Positions 46,177 through 56,319 of a stretch of 64,000 nt of DNA are shown piece by piece; positions within the stretch are counted from its first letter, which is position 1; each line of letters begins with the position of its first letter. The DNA comes from Mycobacterium adipatum (GTDB lineage: Bacteria; Actinomycetota; Actinomycetes; Mycobacteriales; Mycobacteriaceae), in NCBI RefSeq assembly GCF_001644575.1, contig NZ_CP015596.1:2232001-2296000 (forward strand), read 5' to 3'. A program made the translations under genes and the position numbers. A model generated the notes under the pieces. That model was not told where the DNA came from, searched no databases, and saw only the letters and a list, made by a program, of their open reading frames with translations.

Positions 46177-46554
46177 ATGGCGCTCATGGGAAGCAACTAT
46201 GACCTCCGCAGCGTGGCGGGCTGGTTCCGGATCATCGCGATCGCGGAAGCTCTCAGCTGGGCTGGCCTACTGGTCGGGATGTACTTCAAGTACCTCGGGT
46301 CGCCGCAGACCGAGATCGGCGTGAAGATCTTCGGGCCGATTCACGGTGGCATCTTCATGGCCTTCCTGGCCGGTGCGCTGCTGGTCGGGATCGCCCGGAA
46401 GTGGAACCTCCTGACATGGGCGTTGGCGTTGCTGGGCAGCATCGTGCCGTTGGGCAGTGTGATCTTCGTCATCTGGGCCGATCGGACCGGCAGGATCGGG
46501 GAGCGCACCGTCGCTGCCAACAGCGGTGAGGACGTGCCAGACTTGGTGGCGTGA
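46177..46554 (+). CDS. DUF3817 membrane protein
   Basis: A 125-residue small integral membrane protein with three predicted helices (about 13-36, 48-70 and 75-100), matching the DUF3817/YdzA-like family of unknown function. It starts at ATG 46177, or ATG 46186 giving MGSNYD. Its stop overlaps the next gene start by 4 bp (GTGA), so they are coupled. No catalytic residues are recognisable. Confidence 0.85.
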   Translation: MALMGSNYDLRSVAGWFRIIAIAEALSWAGLLVGMYFKYLGSPQTEIGVKIFGPIHGGIFMAFLAGALLVGIARKWNLLTWALALLGSIVPLGSVIFVIWADRTGRIGERTVAANSGEDVPDLVA

Positions 46555-47444
46555 CACGTCCACGCCCTTCCATCGGACCGGCTCTGGCCGGCGCATTCGA
46601 TCTCTCCGCACTCAAGCAGCCACCGCCGCCCCCGCCCGGCGCCGCGACACCCTCCGAGGTGACCGGTGCGGTGCAGGTCACCGAGGCGAATCTGGAAGCC
46701 GAGGTACTGGTCCGTTCCGGTGAGGTTCCGGTCGTCGTCCTGCTGTGGACACCGCGCAGCGAGGCCAGTGTGCGGTTGGGGGAGGACCTCGGCGCGCTGG
46801 TACAGGCCGACGGCGGCACATGGTCGTTGGCGATGGTGAACGTCGACACCACGCCACGGGTGGCGCAGATGTTCGGTGTACAGGCGGTGCCCACCGTGGT
46901 GGCACTCGCCGGTGGGCAACCGATCTCCAGCTTCCAGGGACCGCAGCCCGCCGACCAGCTGCGTCAGTGGATCGATTCGCTGATCAGCGCGACGGCCGGC
47001 AAGCTCAGCGGAGTCCCCGAGCAACCGGAGCAGGCCGACCCGGAGTTGGAGCAGGCCCGCAGTTATCTGGACGAGGGCGATTTCGATGCGGCGCTCAGCG
47101 CCTACGAAGCCATCCTCGCGGCCAAGCCCAACCACACCGAGGCCACCGGCGCCGTCCGCCAGATCAGGTTCCTGCAGCGCGCCACCACTCACGCGGTCGA
47201 CGCCCCGGCGGTGGCCGACGCGGCACCCGCCGATGTCGAGGCCGCGTTCGCCGCCGCGGATGTCGAGATCTTGCAGCAGAATGTGGAAGCGGCCTTCGAC
47301 CGGCTGATCGCACTGATCAAGCGCACCGCCGGTGACGAACGCACCGCCGCCCGCACCCGGTTGATCGAGTTGTTCGACCTCTTCGACGCGGCCGACCCGG
47401 AGGTGCTCGCGGCCCGACGCAAGCTGGCCAACACGCTCTACTGA
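46551..47444 (+). CDS. Thioredoxin-like protein without redox cysteines (YbbN/CnoX-like)
   Basis: A 297-residue protein with a Pro-rich N-terminal stretch, a thioredoxin fold at about 40-140 in which the CxxC is replaced (LLWTPRSEAS), the cis-Pro loop QAVPTVVAL, then a helical tetratricopeptide-like C-terminal half with Ala/Glu-rich repeats. The architecture is that of YbbN/CnoX chaperedoxins, which act as holdases feeding GroEL or DnaK. With no cysteines in the motif, it can only work as a binding protein. It corresponds to Rv1324. Confidence 0.88.
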   Translation: MTRPRPSIGPALAGAFDLSALKQPPPPPPGAATPSEVTGAVQVTEANLEAEVLVRSGEVPVVVLLWTPRSEASVRLGEDLGALVQADGGTWSLAMVNVDTTPRVAQMFGVQAVPTVVALAGGQPISSFQGPQPADQLRQWIDSLISATAGKLSGVPEQPEQADPELEQARSYLDEGDFDAALSAYEAILAAKPNHTEATGAVRQIRFLQRATTHAVDAPAVADAAPADVEAAFAAADVEILQQNVEAAFDRLIALIKRTAGDERTAARTRLIELFDLFDAADPEVLAARRKLANTLY

Positions 47445-47450
47445 CGGCAC

Positions 47451-47480
47451 GAGCAGTCCCCCGCAAGCGGGGGACTGCTC
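47451..47480. terminator. Bidirectional terminator between convergent genes
   Basis: GAGCAGTCCCCCGC (47451-47464) pairs perfectly with GCGGGGGACTGCTC (47467-47480), leaving a tight 2-4 nt loop. It sits between the thioredoxin-like gene stop (47444) and the glgB stop (47487), so it can serve both strands. Confidence 0.8.
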
Positions 47481-47486
47481 GGCGGG

Positions 47487-49685
47487 TTACTGGTCGAGTT
47501 CAAACCACAGCGCGGCCAGCGGCGGCAGCGCCATGACCGCGGATGCCGGACGACCGTGCCAGGGCTCGGCCGTCGCCTGGACCGAGCCCAGGTTGCCGAT
47601 GCCCGACCCGTTGTACATGGTGGCGTCGGTGTTGAGCACCTCACGCCAGGTGCCCGCCTGGGGCAAGCCCAGCCGGTACTGCGCGTGCTCGTTGCCGGAG
47701 AAGTTGAACACGCAGGCCAGCGCCGTCCCGTCGTCGCCGAAGCGCAGGAAGCTCAGCACATTGTTGGCCGAATCGTTGGCGTCGATCCAGGAGTAACCCT
47801 CGGGAACGGTGTCGCGGGACCACAGCGCCCGCCGAGTGCGGTAGAGCGCGTTGATATCGGTGACCAGTTTCGAGATCCCGGTGGAGAAGCTCTGTTCGGA
47901 GAGCTGATACCAGTCCACACCGCGCTCCTCGGACCACTCGGCGCGCTGACCGAACTCCTGGCCCATGAACAACAGTTGTTTACCGGGGTGGGCCCATTGG
48001 TAGGCCAGCAGTCCGCGCAGACCCGCGGCCTTGTTGTGGTCGTTGCCCGGCATCCGGCCCCACAGCGTGCCCTTACCGTGCACCACCTCGTCATGACTGA
48101 TCGGCAACACGAAGTTCTCGCTGAATGCGTAGAGCACCGAGAACGTGATCTCGTGGTGGTGGTAGCTGCGGTGAATCGGGTCGCGCTTGATGAACTCCAG
48201 AGTGTCGTTCATCCAGCCCATGTTCCATTTCATCGAGAAGCCAAGGCCACCAAGGTTGGTCGGGCGGGTCACGCCGGGCCAGGACGTCGATTCCTCGGCG
48301 ATCGTCACGATGCCCGGGGTGACCTTGTGCACCGTGGCGTTCATCTCCTGCAGGAACTGAACCGCCTCCAGGTTCTCCCGCCCGCCGTGGATGTTCGGCG
48401 TCCAGCCGTCGGCCGGACGCGAATAGTCCAGGTAGAGCATCGATGCCACCGCGTCGACCCGGAGCCCGTCGACGTGGTATTCCTGCAGCCAGTACAGCGC
48501 ATTGGCCACCAGGAAGTTGCGCACTTCCGGCCGACCGAAGTCGAAAACGTAAGTGCCCCAGTCGAGTTGTTCGCCGCGGCGGGGATCTGAGTGCTCATAG
48601 AGCGCGGTCCCGTCGAATCGGCCCAGTGCCCAGGCGTCCTTCGGGAAATGCGCCGGCACCCAGTCGATGATCACGCCGATGCCTGCCTGGTGCAGCGTGT
48701 CGATCAGGTAGCGGAGATCGTCGGGACTGCCCAGACGCGGGGTGGGCGCGTAGTACGAGGTGACCTGATAGCCCCACGAACCGCTGAACGGATGCGCGGC
48801 GACCGGCAGCATCTCGACATGGGTGAAGCCGTGCTCGACGACGTACTCGGTGAGCTGAACCGCCAGTTCGCGGTAGGTCAGGCCCGGCCGCCACGACATC
48901 AGGTGCACCTCGTAGGTGCTCATCGGTTCGAAGACGGGATTGCGCAGCGCGCGGGCGGCCATCCATTCGTCGTCATTCCAGGTGTAGTCGCTGGTGGTGA
49001 CCCGGGACGCGGTACGCGGGGGGACTTCGGCGGCGAACGCGAACGGATCGGCCCGGTCGCTCACCGATCCGTCGATCCCGTGCACGCGGAACTTGTACAG
49101 TCCGTCGTCGGGGAAATCGGGCCAGAACAGTTCCCAGACGCCGGTGGAGCCCAGCACCCGAAGCGGCGCCTGGCCACCGTCCCAGTGGTTGAACTCGCCG
49201 ATCAGGCTGACGCCCTTGGCGTTCGGCGCCCATACCGCGAACGAATAGCCCTCCACCACGCCGTCGGGGGTGGTGAAGCTGCGGCGATGTGCGCCCAGGA
49301 TCTCCCACAGCCGCTCGTGGCGCCCCTCGGCGAACAGGTGCAGATCGATCTCCCCGAGGGTGGGCAGGAACCGGTAGGCATCCGCGACCGTGATGGCCGG
49401 GGCACCCGGATACTGCACCTCGAGGCGGTAGTCGACCAGGTCGGTGAACGGCACCGCACCCGCGAACAGGCCCGCCTCAAGGTGGTTGAGCGGGTAGCGC
49501 TGACCTCCGATGAGCGCGGTGACCGATTCGGCGTGCGGACGCAATGCACGGATGACGGTGTGGTCCTCGTACTGGTGCGCGCCGAGTATCGAGTGCGGGT
49601 CGTGGTGCTCGCCCGCGCTCAACCGATGCAGGTCATCGGCACCGGGGCGTAGATGGACACTGGTGGTCGGGTTGGTCTGGGTCAC
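47487..49685 (-). CDS. glgB: 1,4-alpha-glucan branching enzyme
   Basis: A 732-residue GH13_9 branching enzyme. The N-terminal carbohydrate-binding domains (about 1-220) precede a catalytic barrel with the nucleophile Asp in [12 protein letters not shown], the acid Glu in [12 protein letters not shown] and the final His/Asp in [11 protein letters not shown]. It introduces alpha-1,6 branches into GlgE-made alpha-glucan and glycogen. The GTG at 49685 follows glgE after 7 bp, so they form an operon. The pair builds the branched capsular or intracellular glucan of mycobacteria. Confidence 0.97.
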   Translation of the reverse strand: MTQTNPTTSVHLRPGADDLHRLSAGEHHDPHSILGAHQYEDHTVIRALRPHAESVTALIGGQRYPLNHLEAGLFAGAVPFTDLVDYRLEVQYPGAPAITVADAYRFLPTLGEIDLHLFAEGRHERLWEILGAHRRSFTTPDGVVEGYSFAVWAPNAKGVSLIGEFNHWDGGQAPLRVLGSTGVWELFWPDFPDDGLYKFRVHGIDGSVSDRADPFAFAAEVPPRTASRVTTSDYTWNDDEWMAARALRNPVFEPMSTYEVHLMSWRPGLTYRELAVQLTEYVVEHGFTHVEMLPVAAHPFSGSWGYQVTSYYAPTPRLGSPDDLRYLIDTLHQAGIGVIIDWVPAHFPKDAWALGRFDGTALYEHSDPRRGEQLDWGTYVFDFGRPEVRNFLVANALYWLQEYHVDGLRVDAVASMLYLDYSRPADGWTPNIHGGRENLEAVQFLQEMNATVHKVTPGIVTIAEESTSWPGVTRPTNLGGLGFSMKWNMGWMNDTLEFIKRDPIHRSYHHHEITFSVLYAFSENFVLPISHDEVVHGKGTLWGRMPGNDHNKAAGLRGLLAYQWAHPGKQLLFMGQEFGQRAEWSEERGVDWYQLSEQSFSTGISKLVTDINALYRTRRALWSRDTVPEGYSWIDANDSANNVLSFLRFGDDGTALACVFNFSGNEHAQYRLGLPQAGTWREVLNTDATMYNGSGIGNLGSVQATAEPWHGRPASAVMALPPLAALWFELDQ

Positions 49686-49692
49686 GATGTGT

Positions 49693-51762
49693 TCACTCCC
49701 TCCGCAAGAGGCTCAGTCGAGATTCGTAGGGGATCAACGGCATGTTCAGAATGTGCGCTACCGCCCGTCCCGGGTCCAAGCGCACGTAGTTGGCCTGGCC
49801 CCAGTGGTATTCGTCGCTGGTGATCTCGTCGCGCACCCAGAACCGGTCGTAGGGCTCCATCCCGAGCGCACCCATGTCCAGCCAGATGGTGCCTTCCTCG
49901 GGTCCGAACGGGTTGAGTGTCACCACCACCAGCACACAGTCGCCCGACACCGGGTCGAACTTGCTGTAGGCCAAGATCGCGTCATTGTCCACGGGGTGGA
50001 ATGTGATGGTGCGCAACTGTTCCAGTGCTGGGTGCAGCCGCCGGATCTCGTTGAGCCGGCCCAGGAATGGTTCCAGGGATTGGCCGGTCGCCACCGCGGC
50101 CTCGAAATCGCGCGGGCGCAGCTCGTACTTCTCCGAATCCAGGTATTCCTCGCTGCCCTCGCGGACGGCGCGATGCTCGAACAGTTCGTAGCCGGAGTAC
50201 ACCCCCCACACCGAACTGAGGGTGCTCGCCAACACTGCCCGGATGGCGAACATGCCAGGACCGCCGTGCTGCAGGCTTTCGTGCAGGATGTCCGGCGTGT
50301 TCACGAACAGGTTGGGACGCGCGCAGTCGGCGTACTCGGCGATCTGCTGCCCGTACTCGATGAGCTCCCACTTGGCTGTCCGCCACGTGAAGTACGAATA
50401 TGACTGGGTGAAGCCGAGTTTCGCCAGCCCGTACAGTCGGGCCGGCCGGGTGAAGGCCTCGGCGAGGAACAGCACATCGGGATCTTCCTGCTTCACCTTG
50501 CCGATCAGCCAGGCCCAGAAGTTCGGTGGCTTGGTGTGCGGGTTGTCGACACGGAAGATTTTGACGCCGTGCGACATCCAGTACCGCACCACCCGGAGCA
50601 CCTCGGCATAGAGTCCCGCCGGGTCGTTGTCGAAATTCAGCGGGTAGATGTCCTGGTACTTCTTGGGCGGGTTCTCCGCGTAGGCGATGGTGCCGTCCGG
50701 CAGCACGGTGAACCACTCTGGATGAGACTGTGCCCAGGGGTGATCCGGCGCGCACTGCAGAGCGAGATCCAGCGCCACAGACAACCCCTGATCCGCTGCG
50801 GCGGAAACGAAATCGTCGAAGTCGTCGATGGTCCCCAGTGCGGGGTGGACGGCGTCGTGACCGCCCTCGTCGCTGCCGATGGCCCATGGCGAGCCGACGT
50901 CGCCCTCGGCGGCGGTCACAGAATTGTTGCGCCCCTTGCGGTGCACCTTGCCGATGGGGTGGATGGGCGGCAGATAGACGACGTCGAAGCCCATCCGGGC
51001 TATCCGCGGGAGATCCTTGGCGGCGGTGGCGAAGGTGCCGTGTACGGGCTTGCCGTGGCTGTCCCAGCCGCCGGTGGAACGGGGGAACAGTTCATACCAG
51101 GCCGAGAACCGGGCCTGCGGACGGTCGACCCACACACCGAACTGCTCACCCCGGGTGAGCAGTTCACGAAGGGGATAACGGTGCAGCAGATCGGCGAGGG
51201 CGGGGGACAGCGCGGCGCCGGCACGGCTGAGCGGATCACCCGGTGCGCGCAGCGCCGCCGCGGCGTCCACCAGCGGCTGGCGCTGTTCGCGCGGCACGCC
51301 GGTGGCGGCGCGTTCCAGCAGGCGGGCGCCCACCAGCAGGTCGTTGTTGAGTTCGGTTTCGCCCTGGCCGGCGTCGAGCTTGGCGGTCACCGCCCGGCGC
51401 CAGGTGGCGATGGGGTCGCCCCATCCGTCGACCCGGAACGTCCACATGCCGACCTGGTCGGGGGTGAACTGCCCGTGCAGCACATCGGGTGTGCGGCCGG
51501 CCGTCATCGGCAGAATCAGCGGTTTGATGCGGGGCGGGGTCACCGGCGGTGCGGGCTCGGGCATCGATCCCGGCGGGTCCGGGGCCAGTTGCGGGTAGGA
51601 CGTGCCGTGATAGCGCACCACCAGGGTGGCGGCGACCGCATCATGACCCTCCCGCCAGACGGTGGCCCGCACCGGCACCACTTCGCCGACCACCGCTTTG
51701 GCGGGGAACCGCCCACCGGACAGCGCGGGCGCGACGTCATCGATTCCGATACGACCGGTCAC
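49693..51762 (-). CDS. glgE: Alpha-1,4-glucan:maltose-1-phosphate maltosyltransferase
   Basis: A 689-residue GH13_3 enzyme that adds maltosyl units from maltose-1-phosphate to glucan. The nucleophile is D406 in RVDNPHTKP and the acid is E435 in FLAEAFTRP; their spacing of 29 matches the known GlgE pair. The N-terminal domains form the dimer and sugar-binding modules. It is the validated target whose loss makes maltose-1-phosphate toxic in M. tuberculosis. It starts with GTG at 51762, divergent from glgP. Confidence 0.97.
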   Translation of the reverse strand: MTGRIGIDDVAPALSGGRFPAKAVVGEVVPVRATVWREGHDAVAATLVVRYHGTSYPQLAPDPPGSMPEPAPPVTPPRIKPLILPMTAGRTPDVLHGQFTPDQVGMWTFRVDGWGDPIATWRRAVTAKLDAGQGETELNNDLLVGARLLERAATGVPREQRQPLVDAAAALRAPGDPLSRAGAALSPALADLLHRYPLRELLTRGEQFGVWVDRPQARFSAWYELFPRSTGGWDSHGKPVHGTFATAAKDLPRIARMGFDVVYLPPIHPIGKVHRKGRNNSVTAAEGDVGSPWAIGSDEGGHDAVHPALGTIDDFDDFVSAAADQGLSVALDLALQCAPDHPWAQSHPEWFTVLPDGTIAYAENPPKKYQDIYPLNFDNDPAGLYAEVLRVVRYWMSHGVKIFRVDNPHTKPPNFWAWLIGKVKQEDPDVLFLAEAFTRPARLYGLAKLGFTQSYSYFTWRTAKWELIEYGQQIAEYADCARPNLFVNTPDILHESLQHGGPGMFAIRAVLASTLSSVWGVYSGYELFEHRAVREGSEEYLDSEKYELRPRDFEAAVATGQSLEPFLGRLNEIRRLHPALEQLRTITFHPVDNDAILAYSKFDPVSGDCVLVVVTLNPFGPEEGTIWLDMGALGMEPYDRFWVRDEITSDEYHWGQANYVRLDPGRAVAHILNMPLIPYESRLSLLRRE

Positions 51763-51869
51763 GCACGAATCTCCTCACTCGGCGCGGCCCCGACTTCGGT
51801 GACCGCGGTCCGTCTGGTCTCTGACTTCTGCCTCGACGCGCTCGTTACCGACTCTGAGTACCCACCGTA

Positions 51870-51882
51870 GTGTCAGGGACAC
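51870..51882. promoter_or_regulatory. Short inverted repeat between glgE and glgP
   Basis: GTGTC (51870-51874) and GACAC (51878-51882) pair exactly with a 3-bp centre inside the 206-bp divergent promoter of glgE and glgP. It is short, so it is only a weak candidate for a shared operator. Confidence 0.25.
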
Positions 51883-51968
51883 ATCGTTGGGCGAGATGAC
51901 GTGAGTCGGTGACCGAGCCGACACCACCTCGGGGCCCGTCGGCGGGCCGGTCAGTAAGGTTGAGCCGC

Positions 51969-54560
51969 GTGAAGGCCCTCCGCAGATTCACGGTCCGTGC
52001 GCACCTCCCCGAGCGGCTCTCCGTCCTGGAGCGACTGTCGGTCAACCTGCGCTGGTCATGGGATAAACCCACGCAGGACCTGTTCGCCGCCATCGACGGC
52101 CGATTGTGGGACCAGGTCGGCGCGGACCCGGTGGCCCTGTTGGGTGCGGTGAGTCCGCAGCGGCTCGACGAGCTCGCGGCCGACGACGAGTTCCTCCGGC
52201 GCGTGGACGCGCGCGCGGCGGACCTGGACGACTATCTGAGCCGCCCGCGCTGGTATCAGCAGCAGGCCGGAGATGGGGTGCGGCTGCCCAACGGCATCGC
52301 CTACTTCTCCATGGAGTTCGGTGTCGCCGAGGTGCTGCCCAACTATTCCGGTGGCCTGGGCATCCTGGCCGGTGACCATCTGAAATCTGCGTCGGATCTG
52401 GGGTTGCCGCTGATCGCGGTGGGACTGTACTACCGATCGGGCTACTTCCGGCAGTCGTTGACCGCCGACGGGTGGCAGCACGAAACGTACCCGTCGCTGG
52501 ATCCGCAGGGATTGCCGCTGCGGCTGCTGACCGATCGCAGCGGGCAGCCCGTGCTCATCGAGTTGGCGATGCCCGACGGTGCCCAGCTGTTCGCGCACGT
52601 GTGGATTGCCCAGGTGGGGCGAATCCCGTTGCTGCTGCTCGACTCTGATATCGGCGAGAACACCCACGAACTCCGGGGGGTGACCGACCGGCTGTACGGC
52701 GGCGATCAGGAGCACCGGATCAAGCAGGAGATCCTGGCCGGGATCGGCGGTGTCCGCGCCATCCGGGCGTACACCGAGGTCGAGGGGCTGCCGGCGCCCG
52801 AGGTGTTCCACATGAACGAGGGGCATGCCGGCTTCCTGGGCGTCGAGCGGATCCGCGAGCTGATCGACGCCGGACTCGACTTCGACACCGCGCTCACGGT
52901 GGTGCGCTCCTCCACGGTGTTCACCACCCATACCCCGGTGCCCGCCGGTATCGACCGCTTCCCGGTCGAGATGGTCACCCGGTACTTCGGGGGCAACACG
53001 CCGCTGTTGCCCGGTGTACCGCTGGATCGGGTGATCGCGTTCGGTGCCGAGGACGATCCGGCGAAGTTCAACATGGCGCACATGGGCCTGCGCCTGGCGC
53101 AGCGGGCCAACGGGGTGTCGCTGCTGCACGGGCGGGTGAGCCGGGAGATGTTCAACGAGCTGTGGCCGGGCTTCGACCCGGGCGAGGTACCTATCGGATC
53201 GATCACCAATGGTGTGCACGCGCCGACCTGGGCGGCGCCGCAGTGGGTGGAGTTGGCGCGCGACCTGATCGGCAGCGATGACCTCGGCGCGCTCAGTGAG
53301 GCGGACACCTGGCACAAACTTCAGCAGGTCGACGCCGGGCACCTGTGGCGGATCCGCTCCGAGCTACGGGCGCTGCTCATCGAGGATGTGCGGGTCCGGC
53401 TACGCCGGTCCTGGCTGGAGCGGGGTGCCTCGGAGGCCGAACTGGGTTGGATTGCAACGGCATTCGACCCGAATGTGCTTACCGTCGGGTTCGCCCGCCG
53501 GGTACCCACCTACAAGCGGCTGACCTTGATGCTGCGCGACCCGGACCGTCTGGAGAAGTTGCTGCTCGACGCCGACCGGCCGGTGCAGTTGATCGTGGCG
53601 GGCAAGTCGCATCCGGCTGACGACGGCGGTAAGGCCCTGATCCAGCAGATCGTGCGGTTCGCCGACCGCGCCGAGGTGCGGCACCGGATCGCCTTCCTGC
53701 CGGACTACGACATGTCGATGGCCAGAATGCTGTACTGGGGCTGCGATGTTTGGCTGAACAACCCGTTGCGCCCGCTGGAGGCCTGCGGCACGTCGGGGAT
53801 GAAGAGTGCGCTCAACGGCGGGCTGAACCTGTCCATCCGGGACGGTTGGTGGGATGAGTGGTACGACGGCGAGAACGGGTGGGAGATCCCGACCGCCGGC
53901 GGACTCGCCGATGAGAGCCGCCGCGACGATATCGAGGCCAGCGCGCTGTATGAACTGCTCGAATCCTCGGTGACCACCAAATTCTACGATCGCGACCAGC
54001 ATGGCGTGCCGTCCCGGTGGGTGGAGATGGTGCGCCACACGCTGCAGGCCCTCGGACCCAAGGTGCTCGCCTCGCGGATGGTCCGCGATTACACCGAGAA
54101 GTACTACGCGCCGGCCGCGCAGTCGCTGCGTGCCACCATCGAACCCGCCGGTGACGCCACCGGGGTGCCATTCGGCGCGGCCCGCCAGCTCGCGGCCTAT
54201 CGCCAACGCGCACAACAGGAATGGCCCAAGATCCAGATCACCGATGTGGACAGCTACGGCCTGCCCGATACGCCGCTGATCGGCAGTGAACTCACCCTCA
54301 CCGCGTCGGTGTACCTGGCCGGGCTGGCCCCCGACGAGGTGGTCGTGCAGGCCGTCCTCGGGCGGGTCGACGACGGCGACGTCCTGCAGAATCCGGTGTC
54401 GGTGACGATGACGCACACCGGAATGGCAGGCGGCAATCAGGTTTTCTCGACGACCACGCCGTTGCCGATCGCCGGTCCGGTGGGCTACACCGTGCGGGTG
54501 CTGCCGCACCACCGGCTGCTGGCCGGGCACAACGAACTGGCGCTGGTCACACTGGCATGA
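51969..54560 (+). CDS. glgP: Glycogen phosphorylase-type alpha-glucan phosphorylase
   Basis: An 863-residue GT35 enzyme releasing glucose-1-phosphate from alpha-glucan. The PLP site TSGMKSALNGGLNL is near residue 615, and the N-terminal DUF3417-like segment (NLRWSWDKPTQDLF) is typical of the actinobacterial/archaeal subgroup. The GTG at 51969 gives VKALRRFTV and exactly the length of Rv1328; the in-frame ATG-less extension upstream is unneeded. In mycobacteria it also runs in the GlgE pathway context, making maltose- or glucose-1-phosphate balances. It overlaps the Vgb-like gene by 4 bp. Confidence 0.95.
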   Translation: MKALRRFTVRAHLPERLSVLERLSVNLRWSWDKPTQDLFAAIDGRLWDQVGADPVALLGAVSPQRLDELAADDEFLRRVDARAADLDDYLSRPRWYQQQAGDGVRLPNGIAYFSMEFGVAEVLPNYSGGLGILAGDHLKSASDLGLPLIAVGLYYRSGYFRQSLTADGWQHETYPSLDPQGLPLRLLTDRSGQPVLIELAMPDGAQLFAHVWIAQVGRIPLLLLDSDIGENTHELRGVTDRLYGGDQEHRIKQEILAGIGGVRAIRAYTEVEGLPAPEVFHMNEGHAGFLGVERIRELIDAGLDFDTALTVVRSSTVFTTHTPVPAGIDRFPVEMVTRYFGGNTPLLPGVPLDRVIAFGAEDDPAKFNMAHMGLRLAQRANGVSLLHGRVSREMFNELWPGFDPGEVPIGSITNGVHAPTWAAPQWVELARDLIGSDDLGALSEADTWHKLQQVDAGHLWRIRSELRALLIEDVRVRLRRSWLERGASEAELGWIATAFDPNVLTVGFARRVPTYKRLTLMLRDPDRLEKLLLDADRPVQLIVAGKSHPADDGGKALIQQIVRFADRAEVRHRIAFLPDYDMSMARMLYWGCDVWLNNPLRPLEACGTSGMKSALNGGLNLSIRDGWWDEWYDGENGWEIPTAGGLADESRRDDIEASALYELLESSVTTKFYDRDQHGVPSRWVEMVRHTLQALGPKVLASRMVRDYTEKYYAPAAQSLRATIEPAGDATGVPFGAARQLAAYRQRAQQEWPKIQITDVDSYGLPDTPLIGSELTLTASVYLAGLAPDEVVVQAVLGRVDDGDVLQNPVSVTMTHTGMAGGNQVFSTTTPLPIAGPVGYTVRVLPHHRLLAGHNELALVTLA

Positions 54561-55417
54561 GCATCCTGTCGGTCGAGATCGCCGGCGGGCCGTACGCGCT
54601 GGCCGCCGGGCCCGACTCGACCATGTGGGTCACCCTGGTGCACAGTGGAGCGCTAGCCCGGGTGAGCGCGGACGGCACCGTCGAGACGTTCGGTGTCGCG
54701 CCGGGCAGTAAGCCCTCGATCATCACCGCCGGTCCCGACGGCGCCCTGTGGTTCACCCGCAACGGGGATGACCGGATCAGCCGGATCACCGCCGATGGCG
54801 TGCTCGATGACGTCGAACTGCCCTCCGGCAGCGGTCCTTTCGGAATCGTGGCCGGGCCGGGGCGGGCGTTGTGGTTCACCGCGACGAACTCCGGCGTGAT
54901 CGGCCGGGTCGACCTCGACGGCACCGTCACCGAGGTGGCACACCCCGGTGGGATGCCGTCGATGATCACCACGGGGCCCGACGGCGCCCTCTGGTTCACC
55001 CTCAACGAGGCCAACGCCATCGGCCGGCTCGAGCCCTCCGGAGCGCTGACCGTGCGCGAGGTGCCGACGCGCAGGGGCGGGCCGGTCGGGATCGCCGCCA
55101 CCCACGACGACGCCATCTGGTTCACCGAGATCCTCGCCGACAAGATCGGGCGGATCCCGACCGATGAGGCCATTCAGGAACTCGATCTGCCCGGCAAGCC
55201 GCACGCGGTGGTCGCCGACCCGTCCGGTGGCGTGTGGGTCAGCCTGTGGGGCGCAAGCCAGGTCGCCCGGATCACCGCCGACGGTGAGGTGAGCACCGTC
55301 GACCTGATTCCCGGCGGCGAACCGCACGGCTTGGCCGTCCAACGCGACGGCAACGGTGCAACGGCACTGTGGGTGGCGATGGAGGCCGGATATCTGTGGC
55401 GGCTGCCGGTCGGCTGA
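54557..55417 (+). CDS. vgb: Virginiamycin B lyase-like (streptogramin lyase) propeller
   Basis: A 286-residue seven-bladed beta-propeller with repeated GPDGALWFT-type blades. Vgb cleaves type B streptogramins by elimination at the ester bond. The residues equivalent to the S. aureus catalytic set are present: E255-P-H257 (GEPHG, equivalent to E268/H270) and E276 (WVAMEAG, equivalent to E284), although the H-to-E spacing is 5 residues longer. The overlap with the glgP stop (ATGA) makes them coupled. It may be a true antibiotic-inactivating enzyme, or an SMP-30/NHL-like lactonase on another ester; the sequence supports the family, not the substrate. Confidence 0.85.
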   Translation: MSILSVEIAGGPYALAAGPDSTMWVTLVHSGALARVSADGTVETFGVAPGSKPSIITAGPDGALWFTRNGDDRISRITADGVLDDVELPSGSGPFGIVAGPGRALWFTATNSGVIGRVDLDGTVTEVAHPGGMPSMITTGPDGALWFTLNEANAIGRLEPSGALTVREVPTRRGGPVGIAATHDDAIWFTEILADKIGRIPTDEAIQELDLPGKPHAVVADPSGGVWVSLWGASQVARITADGEVSTVDLIPGGEPHGLAVQRDGNGATALWVAMEAGYLWRLPVG

Positions 55418-55454
55418 GCCCCGTACCGGCCGTGTCCTTGTCGTGGCCGCAGAG

Positions 55455-55471
55455 TTACATAGGCGATGTAA
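55455..55471. promoter_or_regulatory. Inverted repeat upstream of the MspA-like gene
   Basis: TTACAT (55455-55460) and ATGTAA (55466-55471) pair exactly with a 5-bp spacer, 32 bp before the GTG at 55503, in an AT-richer patch. It is a candidate operator or promoter element for the porin gene. Confidence 0.4.
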
Positions 55472-55502
55472 GTTCCTCGAGGTGCCTAATGAGGGGTTTG
55501 CC

Positions 55503-56297
55503 GTGCCACGACCCTTTGCGTTGTTCACCGCGGCGCTGACGGTGGCCCTGATCTGCGCCCCGGTGGCCGGGGGCGATTCCGGCACCGACCCGAACGAACC
55601 CGATGTCGACCCGGTGTTCGCCCCCGCCATCAATCCCGCCCTGGAACCTCCGATCACCGCGGTCGCCGCGCCCGCGGTCGCGACGCTCCCACCTGCGGCC
55701 CCGCCGCAGGCGCACGGCCTGGTGTCCTCGCCGCCGCCGGTCACCACCCAGACGCCGGACGGCTGGCGGCTGACACTGGGCGCGGCCGACGAGACCCAAT
55801 TGGTCTCGGCGCCGTTGACCACCGCGTTGTCATCGCGCAGCTATGTCGTCGGCGGCACCTTCAAGGGCAACATCAGCGGACCGGAGGGCGGCGATCCCCC
55901 GGAGGGAGTGTTGGAGGTCGGCTATCAGATCGGGTGCGGCATCGATATGAGTACCTCCAACGGTGTCACCGTCACCGGCACCGTGGGAGCGTCCCCCTCG
56001 GTCGGCCTGGCCGGCGTCGATGTCGGGTCACCCGCGTTGGACGGGTTGATCCCGGTGCTGACCACGCCGGTGACCGGTGGCGTGGCCGTCGGCCTGAAAC
56101 CGGGCATCATCAACATTGTCCCGGTCACCGAGAAGGAGTTCGCCGGGTCCAACCCGTGGGTACTGGTCAGCAACTTCCAGGTCAAGATCGACGGCTGTGT
56201 GGGTCAATCCTTCATCCGCTCGTATGCTTTCCTGACCCGCTCGACCGACGAATCCGATTCGGTGCTGGCCTATTACGGCGAGACGAAGGTGGTCTGA
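55503..56297 (+). CDS. MspA-family porin with long proline-rich N-terminus
   Basis: A 264-residue exported protein, starting at GTG 55503 after GAGGGG; a second in-frame GTG lies at 55482. A signal peptide (about 1-24) is followed by a ~70-residue Pro/Ala-rich linker (VFAPAINPALEPP), then an MspA-like beta domain (about 95-264) with the family's LEVGYQIGCGIDMS, KPGIINIVPV and YGETKVV end. MspA proteins form octameric goblet channels in the outer membrane. Unlike MspA, it has two cysteines (in QIGCGID and IDGCVGQ) that could form a disulphide. Pore activity is inferred only from fold. Confidence 0.82.
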   Translation: MPRPFALFTAALTVALICAPVAGGDSGTDPNEPDVDPVFAPAINPALEPPITAVAAPAVATLPPAAPPQAHGLVSSPPPVTTQTPDGWRLTLGAADETQLVSAPLTTALSSRSYVVGGTFKGNISGPEGGDPPEGVLEVGYQIGCGIDMSTSNGVTVTGTVGASPSVGLAGVDVGSPALDGLIPVLTTPVTGGVAVGLKPGIINIVPVTEKEFAGSNPWVLVSNFQVKIDGCVGQSFIRSYAFLTRSTDESDSVLAYYGETKVV

Positions 56298-56319
56298 TCC
56301 AGCTGCCCCGAGTCCGCCG

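Noticed and set aside
53400..54530. Minus-strand frame antisense to glgP
   Set aside because: Shadow of a conserved phosphorylase gene; no independent support.
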